Positions 59,050 to 64,000 of a stretch of DNA of 64,000 nt are shown in pieces. Under the pieces are notes generated by a model. That model saw only the letters and a list, made by a program, of their open reading frames with translations, was not told the origin of the DNA and did no database searches. Numbering within the stretch: the stretch's first letter is position 1; each line of letters opens with the position of its first letter. Source of the stretch: Mesorhabditis belari (Eukaryota > Nematoda > Chromadorea > Rhabditida > Rhabditidae); assembly GCA_958450365.1 (NCBI GenBank), contig CAUEEP010000743.1:8301501-8365500 (forward strand), written 5' to 3'. Both the position numbers and the translations under genes were made by a program.

Positions 59050-59356
59050 AAAAAAAACTCTAAAATAATGCATTAATCGTTCAAGTTTCATTCTAGTGGA
59101 AAAAAAAAGTAAAGGAGCACTTTAAACCCTTTTATTTGATTCAATAAGTAAAAAGTGTTACTAGACTCATTCTATGAGTCATTTACCGGAGAAAGATACA
59201 CAAAGAAACAGCTGAAAAAACATCGTAATTAGTATTTTCTTGTCTTGGCCCCTTTTTTCAAAAAGTTTCAGTTAATTCTTTCATTTAAGTTAATTCTTTT
59301 CTTTCAAATGTTTATTCTTATTTTCGGTTCACAATTTGCCTATACCTTTTCTTTAG
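59050..59356. promoter_or_regulatory. Shared divergent promoter region, DHHC gene and nars-2
   Basis: Only 307 nt separate two start codons pointing away from each other. A 3' splice site lies next to each ATG, so the outrons and promoters of both genes must fit in this interval. No specific motif was recognised. Confidence 0.45.
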
Positions 59357-61543
59357 ATGATTCACTTGTTTTCGGGATGCCGAGTCCACCTGAAACGCTC
59401 AATTTCATTCGTGGCTTCCACAGTTGGCGAATTAGCAGCTTCAACGACCGTAAAGGATCCGGTTACCGTTAATGTTAGTAAGTGATTCTTACTTTTTTCA
59501 ATACCTCTTGTCTAGGGGTGGGTATTGCGCTCTCAAAAATTTGGCAAAATGCTATTTGTGCGTTTATACGATGGATTGTCGCCGTCGAACATTCAGGTTT
59601 GCATAGTTTGGATATTACGTAATTTGCGTTTTTAGGTCATCGTTCCTCGCAATGTTTGCAAGTCTTTGGCTGTCGGATCGGCGGTCAGGATTGATGGTCG
59701 TTGGAAGCCTAGCCAAGGTTCAGAACAAATGATGGAACTTGAAGCATCTTCCATTCAAATACTTGCTTCGGATGACAAGGCTTGTGTTTAATAAGTGGCA
59801 ACAATAGCGTTTTAATTTAGCCAATCTATGAGGAAAATTCTCCCGATGTTTTGCGAGAACAAGTTCACCTACGAGTTAAACATCCCGGATTTTCTGCCTT
59901 GCTGCGAATGAGATCGTTGCTTTTTAGTCATTTACATTCATTTTATCAAGTAACTTTTAAAACTAAACCAAAAGCAGCGGAAATTTTTTTAGAAAAACGG
60001 GTTTATTTATATTGATGCGCCTGCTTTAACTTCGAATGATTGCGAAGGAGCTGGAGAAACATTCTCAGTCCAGGTTTATTTTTATTACTTTTTTAGTTGT
60101 GAGTTTTCAGGCAAGTAAAGCTAACTTCTTTGGAAGCGAAAAACATATGTATCTTTCAGTGTCCGGACAATTGCATTTAGAAGCGATGGCTAAGTTTTTC
60201 TTACTTTTGTATTTAACTAATTTTTTTAGCGGGCTTTCTCGTGTTTATTCATTTGGAAATATCTTTCGAGCTGATATTCAACAATTCAGCCGAACACACA
60301 TGTCCGAGTTTCGTATGCTGGAGGTCGAAGTTGCATTTTGCGATTCGCTGGATGAAGTGAGTGATATTATTTATTATAAGACACAAAGTTTGTGTGTGTT
60401 TTTTTCTTTGTTTGGGCCATGTCTTGAGTCCCATTAGAGCTTTCGTTCTGATTTTTTGGGACAATATGTAATCGACCTGTCACAGATTTGGTCTGTCAAA
60501 TCAGAATTGAAAATCTAACCATTTTTGAGTAAAGTTGAAAAACCAAATTTGACGGTGAGATCATAGGTCGCCACGGGTACTTAAAAAAATCAATTTTGGG
60601 TTTATCTGCTCAGAATATATTGTGAAAAATATGCTTCTTTTTGGCACTAGAAATAATGTTTTGGGAAAGCGGCGAAGGCGGATAATTTCAAAGTTGCTGG
60701 TTGAGTTGATAGTTGATAATTTACCAGCAGTTGCTGGTTATTTATCCTTTTGCAAACAAAGAAATTTTTGTTTTAGATTTGTTCGATGGTCGAGGAGTGC
60801 ATTCAGTCGGCAGTTGAGTTTGTCAGAGTACATCAAATAGAACTGCACTTGATAAAAAGCTTTCAAAAAGAGGTGTCAAGTGAAATTTTTATTAGTAATA
60901 TTTAAATTTTAGAAAAATGATTCCTTCTGTGACGAATGGCTTTTCAACTCAAAACCCTTTCCAAGAATTCGCTATTCTGATGCCTTAAAAATCCTTGAGG
61001 TAAGTAAAATTTACAGAAAACTACAATCTATAAACTAATGCAGCAACATGGACAAGCTAGCAAGAACGCTGGTCTTTCAAAAACAAACGAGTTATTTCTT
61101 GTGTCACACTTTCGATCACCAGTATTCATTACACACTTCCCGACTGAGGCGAAGCCATTCTACATGAAACGAACATCTGATGGATTGGTAAGTTTCGTTT
61201 TCTTAACTTGACCAACGTTTTAAAGACCGAATCTTTCGATTTGCTTATGCCAATAGCTGGAGAAGTCGTGGGGGGAAGTGTGAGAGAAGAAAACTCGCAA
61301 TTGATTGCAGAAGGAAATCCCGACAAAGAACACTTGAATTGGTTAGATTGAACTTATTTTGCATTACCATATTTGTTCTATAGGTATTCAGAAATTCGTC
61401 GCCGTGGTAAGCCAATCTCCGCTGGATTTGGAATCGGATTTGATCGTTTGGTTCAAAGTCTGACTGGAGTCAACAATATAAGGGACACGATTCCTTTTCC
61501 GAGGTGGCATGCTCCTGAAGGACGAACAAACGCACAATGCTAA
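59357..61543 (+). CDS. nars-2: Asparaginyl-tRNA synthetase, mitochondrial (NARS2-like)
   Basis: A class II synthetase of the mitochondrial Asn type. The ATG follows TTTCTTTAG directly. The first exon encodes a basic, Ser-rich presequence ([18 protein letters not shown]). An OB-fold anticodon-binding domain follows ([21 protein letters not shown]). Motif 1 is in the [17 protein letters not shown] region. The motif 2 region reads [25 protein letters not shown] (about 60257-60330). The late catalytic core has [15 protein letters not shown] and motif 3 [17 protein letters not shown] (about 61420-61470). It ends RTNAQC-stop. One intron (60360-60770) carries the repeat shared with rars-1. The intron ending at 59820 has either a GC donor at 59780 or a GT donor at 59786. 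POP5 follows about 190 nt downstream. Confidence 0.9.
60360..60770 (+). repeat. Dispersed intronic repeat, copy 2 (in nars-2)
   Basis: TTTTTTGGGACAATATGTAA, then GACCTGTCACAG and TGGTCTGTCAAATCAGA, parallel copy 1 at 40940-41238 in order and orientation. It fills most of the intron after the motif 2 exon. Confidence 0.65.
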
Positions 61544-61730
61544 GCACGCCACCTAAATATTTACTTACTTTGTGCTTAAACGCTTGAACGTTGTACATGT
61601 TCTTCATTTTTTATCGACTTTTATAGGAATAAATTTTGATAACTTTTCGTTGTAATATGAATTAAGCAAGGGAAATCACTCGATGCCTGCGATAAAGTCA
61701 CTTGCAATGTTGATAAAGAGAAGTTATAGA

Positions 61731-62399
61731 ATGGTCAAAATCAAGAATAAGTATGCTCTTGTTCAACTACTTACTGATGAAGCAAAATGTAAATTACAAC
61801 CTTTGAATATTTATCGGGAAATTATGCAGGTGAGTGGGTTTGTCTTGAATTTTCAAACTTGTTTTAGTTGATTTCCGAAATGCATGGGGACTTGGGCTTC
61901 TCAAAAAGTGCGCGGTTAATAGTTAGTTTTGATAGAAAGACTTATTATTAGTTAGTTATGCCATAAATATTCATGGAAAAACCATCAATTTCCATTTGTT
62001 CAGGTAAAGGTAGCGGATAATGACATTTTTGTGGTTCGAACTCCAAAGGATGGTGCCGATGTTACTTTATCAGCTCTACCCTTTTTGCGCAGTGTAAAAG
62101 GTGTTCGAGTTGTTTGTAATACGCTATTTGTGGGTATGTTTGCAAAAATTTATTGTTGTACAAAATTTTAAAAAAATAGGAAGATCAATACGTTCCCTCG
62201 AGAAAAGACTGATTACAATACGACGTAAAGAACTGGCTGGTCGTTTATCACACTGCAAATCTTTATGTGAGTTTTTTTGTTTTGATTAAATAAGTTTACT
62301 TTAGATGAAAAAAGAAAATTGCTAGAGGCTCTAAAATCTGTGACTGGGCGAATCAAATTTGATCAGACAGAAAGCTCAGACGAAGAAGACACACCGTAA
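61731..62399 (+). CDS. POP5: RNase P/MRP protein subunit POP5
   Basis: A small RNA-binding subunit of RNase P and RNase MRP, needed for tRNA 5' processing and rRNA maturation in the nucleus. It starts MVKIKNKYALVQLL, the typical POP5 opening, preceded by TTATAG one base earlier; an in-frame ATG at 61683 is possible but would add an unusual extension. The protein continues IYREIMQ-LISEMHGDLGFSKSARL, VADNDIFVVRTPKDGADVTLSALPFL, GVRVVCNTLFVGRSIRSLEKRLI, and ends with an acidic tail (SSDEEDTP). About 150-160 residues. The position just behind nars-2 on the same strand suggests a two-gene operon with SL2 processing. Confidence 0.8.
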
Positions 62400-62498
62400 T
62401 GTTTAGCTTATTGTTTCTTGAATAATCGCAGCAATAAACAATTATGAAATGCTTCCATAGTTTAAAAATCGCATGAAAATGGGCAATTGTTTAAATTG

Positions 62499-63576
62499 TT
62501 AATAGGTTCTCGTTTGAATCAGATTCATCGAAGTCGGTGGTTTCAAAAACCCGTCAGATTCAATTCCAAAGCAATCATCATTTATATCGATTTCTGGTGA
62601 GACTGAACGCGGTGAGCCCCCTGAAATCATGGCCTGCTTTTAAACCTTTGTTTTTTTAATTACCCCTGGACGATGCTCGACTATCACCACTCTTTTTTCT
62701 TCGAAGAGATGAATTATTGGAGCTTATCGAAAAAGAATTCGAAGCTCGACGGCGTCTCCTGATCTCGTGATAGAAGCCATCGCGCACGGAAGAAAATACC
62801 TACAACTTGATTTTCTCAAAGGTTTTTTGCCATTTTCTACCAATGCTCCAAATTGACTGAATGCATGAGTAGTAGTGTGCGCTTTGTGAACGGCACTATC
62901 GAGATGGGTGCACTCCTAAAATTAACTCTATTTATTAATAAACTCAATAATCTTTTTAAACTTAATGAAGCACCTGTCTTAGTAACTTTTTTGACGCAAT
63001 GAGTTTTTGGTATCACCTGCCTTGACTTCTGTCTTCAAAACCAAATACTCTTTGAGAAGTAAAAATCATGATAATCTTATAGTGGAAATCTTTTGAAAGT
63101 TTGAAATACCGTGATTGTTGCGTCAGCAATGATGGCAAAATAGTCAGGCTTGAAACCAAGTTGGCGCAACTCGGCAAAACGAGATCCGAATTCTTCAGAG
63201 TATCTTTGTACTTCTTCGACAAGATCCACACAGTGAACTACTTTTTTCAGTAATCCTTTAATCGACTCTTCTGAATTATCGCGTTGTTCAGAATCGAGAT
63301 TCAGATAAAATCTAGAATTTTTTTGGTTTGTCATTGGTATTTTTTTTCTTGCCTCCCAAAATCTTCTCTGGCCTCGGCAGCGCGTTTCATAATTCGCCGA
63401 CCAATCGTTTCATGGGGATTAGCAAAACAACTCTAAAATGTTGCTACATCAAAATATCAAAATCAAGAGAATTCATACCTGAATAAGTCTACGGTGTCTA
63501 GCTGGGAGTGGATGTCTGCTTTGTACTGAACAGCTACTTCCAGGTCGAGATCGATTCAATCCATCGGGACTCCCTT
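62499..63576 (-). CDS. Globin, 5' end missing from the window
   Basis: Exons read by phase: 63479-63576, 63353-63432, 63109-63311, about 62880-62932, about 62692-62796 and 62499-62620. The predicted segment has RHRRLIQSCFANPHETIGRRI, DFGRFYLNLDSEQRDN, VVHCVDLVEEVQRYSEEFG, GFKPDYFAIIADATITVEC, HAFSQFGALVFSSVRDGFYHEI and then RRRRRAS, as in the divergent nematode globin (glb) families. The usual proximal His (F8) position appears to be Phe (GSRFAEL). A polar tail of about 80 residues with Ser/Arg runs follows helix H. Intron 63312-63352 is GC-AG. The first visible exon opens in phase 1, so at least one upstream exon lies further right or beyond the window. Confidence 0.75.
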
Positions 63577-64000
63577 CTAAAAGTTTTTAAAGTTTAAAAA
63601 ATCAAAAAATTCAATTTTAGACGTGTGAACTTTATATTTTTTGAGTGACGCAATAAAAACATAATTGAGGGTTTGTTCAAAAAGAGAAATTACGCGTCAC
63701 ACGTTTTTTTGTGTGCTATTATCACAAGCTATAACAAGCTTTTGGAAATTGGCGGCCTGGGAAATTCCTGTGCTCATTATAAAGATGAATAAGCAGTCCC
63801 CCCCCCCCAAATTACGCGGTTCAAATGTTCTCAAATAGACTTTTCTTTCTGTGAAAATCAAATAAAGATAAGTTTCGAGGAAATTCAGCTAAGCGCCTGG
63901 TGCGGTCAGATAAAAAGTTCCTTTATGGACCGGATGGATCAAATGTCCATTTACGCTCGTTTACTAATTTTAGAAACAGAAAGCGTCTGTTTTTAGCTTC
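63577..64000. other. Upstream part or first intron of the globin gene
   Basis: Contains a short inverted repeat (ACGTGTGAA near 63622 / GCGTCACACGT near 63692) and a run of ten C at about 63800. No exon could be assigned with confidence. A minus-strand open stretch near 63850-63930 is weak. Confidence 0.4.

Noticed and set aside
1..64000. CRISPR arrays, rRNA genes, bacterial operons or viral genes
   Set aside because: None seen; all supported genes are spliced nematode genes and the mobile elements are DNA transposons.

Overview
The window is nuclear DNA of a nematode. It has spliceosomal genes with many short AT-rich introns, 3' splice sites ending in TTTTAG or TTTCAG, a 3' splice site within about 0-12 nt of most start codons (the signature of spliced-leader trans-splicing), and recognisable nematode proteins. 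The presenilin reads like C. elegans SEL-12, which suggests a rhabditid. The exact genus cannot be read from the sequence.

Left half (about 2.1-26.6 kb, minus strand): one giant gene of dozens of exons. It encodes a signal peptide, a long array of fibronectin type III domains, one transmembrane helix and a cytoplasmic tail with repeated glycine/aromatic motifs. I call it let-805 (myotactin). Its introns carry at least four copies of a mariner-type MITE, two foldback elements and a tRNA-like Pol III cassette. It is flanked by two decayed DNA transposons: a DD37D maT/mariner-like element at 566-1820 and a Tc1-like element with long terminal repeats at 26740-28382. A gene-poor, purine/pyrimidine-biased stretch of about 6.4 kb follows.

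Right half (34.8-64 kb): compact housekeeping and signalling genes. In order: a DUSP22-like phosphatase (-); presenilin sel-12 (+); cytosolic arginyl-tRNA synthetase (+); an alpha/beta hydrolase with a mitochondrial-type N-terminus (+); cytochrome c oxidase subunit Va (+); an AP-4-type bHLH factor, hlh-11 (-); an MFSD6-type transporter (+); a DHHC palmitoyltransferase with two alternative last exons (-); mitochondrial asparaginyl-tRNA synthetase (+); the RNase P/MRP subunit POP5 (+); and a globin (-) whose 5' end lies beyond the usable sequence.

The short gaps sel-12/rars-1 (184 nt) and nars-2/POP5 (about 190 nt) would fit operons with SL2 processing. Introns here carry several different palindromic elements, and the two synthetase genes share the same dispersed intronic repeat. 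Points worth a second look are the alternative DHHC C-termini, GC-AG introns in sel-12 and the globin (and possibly nars-2), a globin that seems to lack the proximal histidine, and the start region of the DUSP22-like gene. Exon limits were read by eye; coordinates of the internal let-805 exons are approximate.
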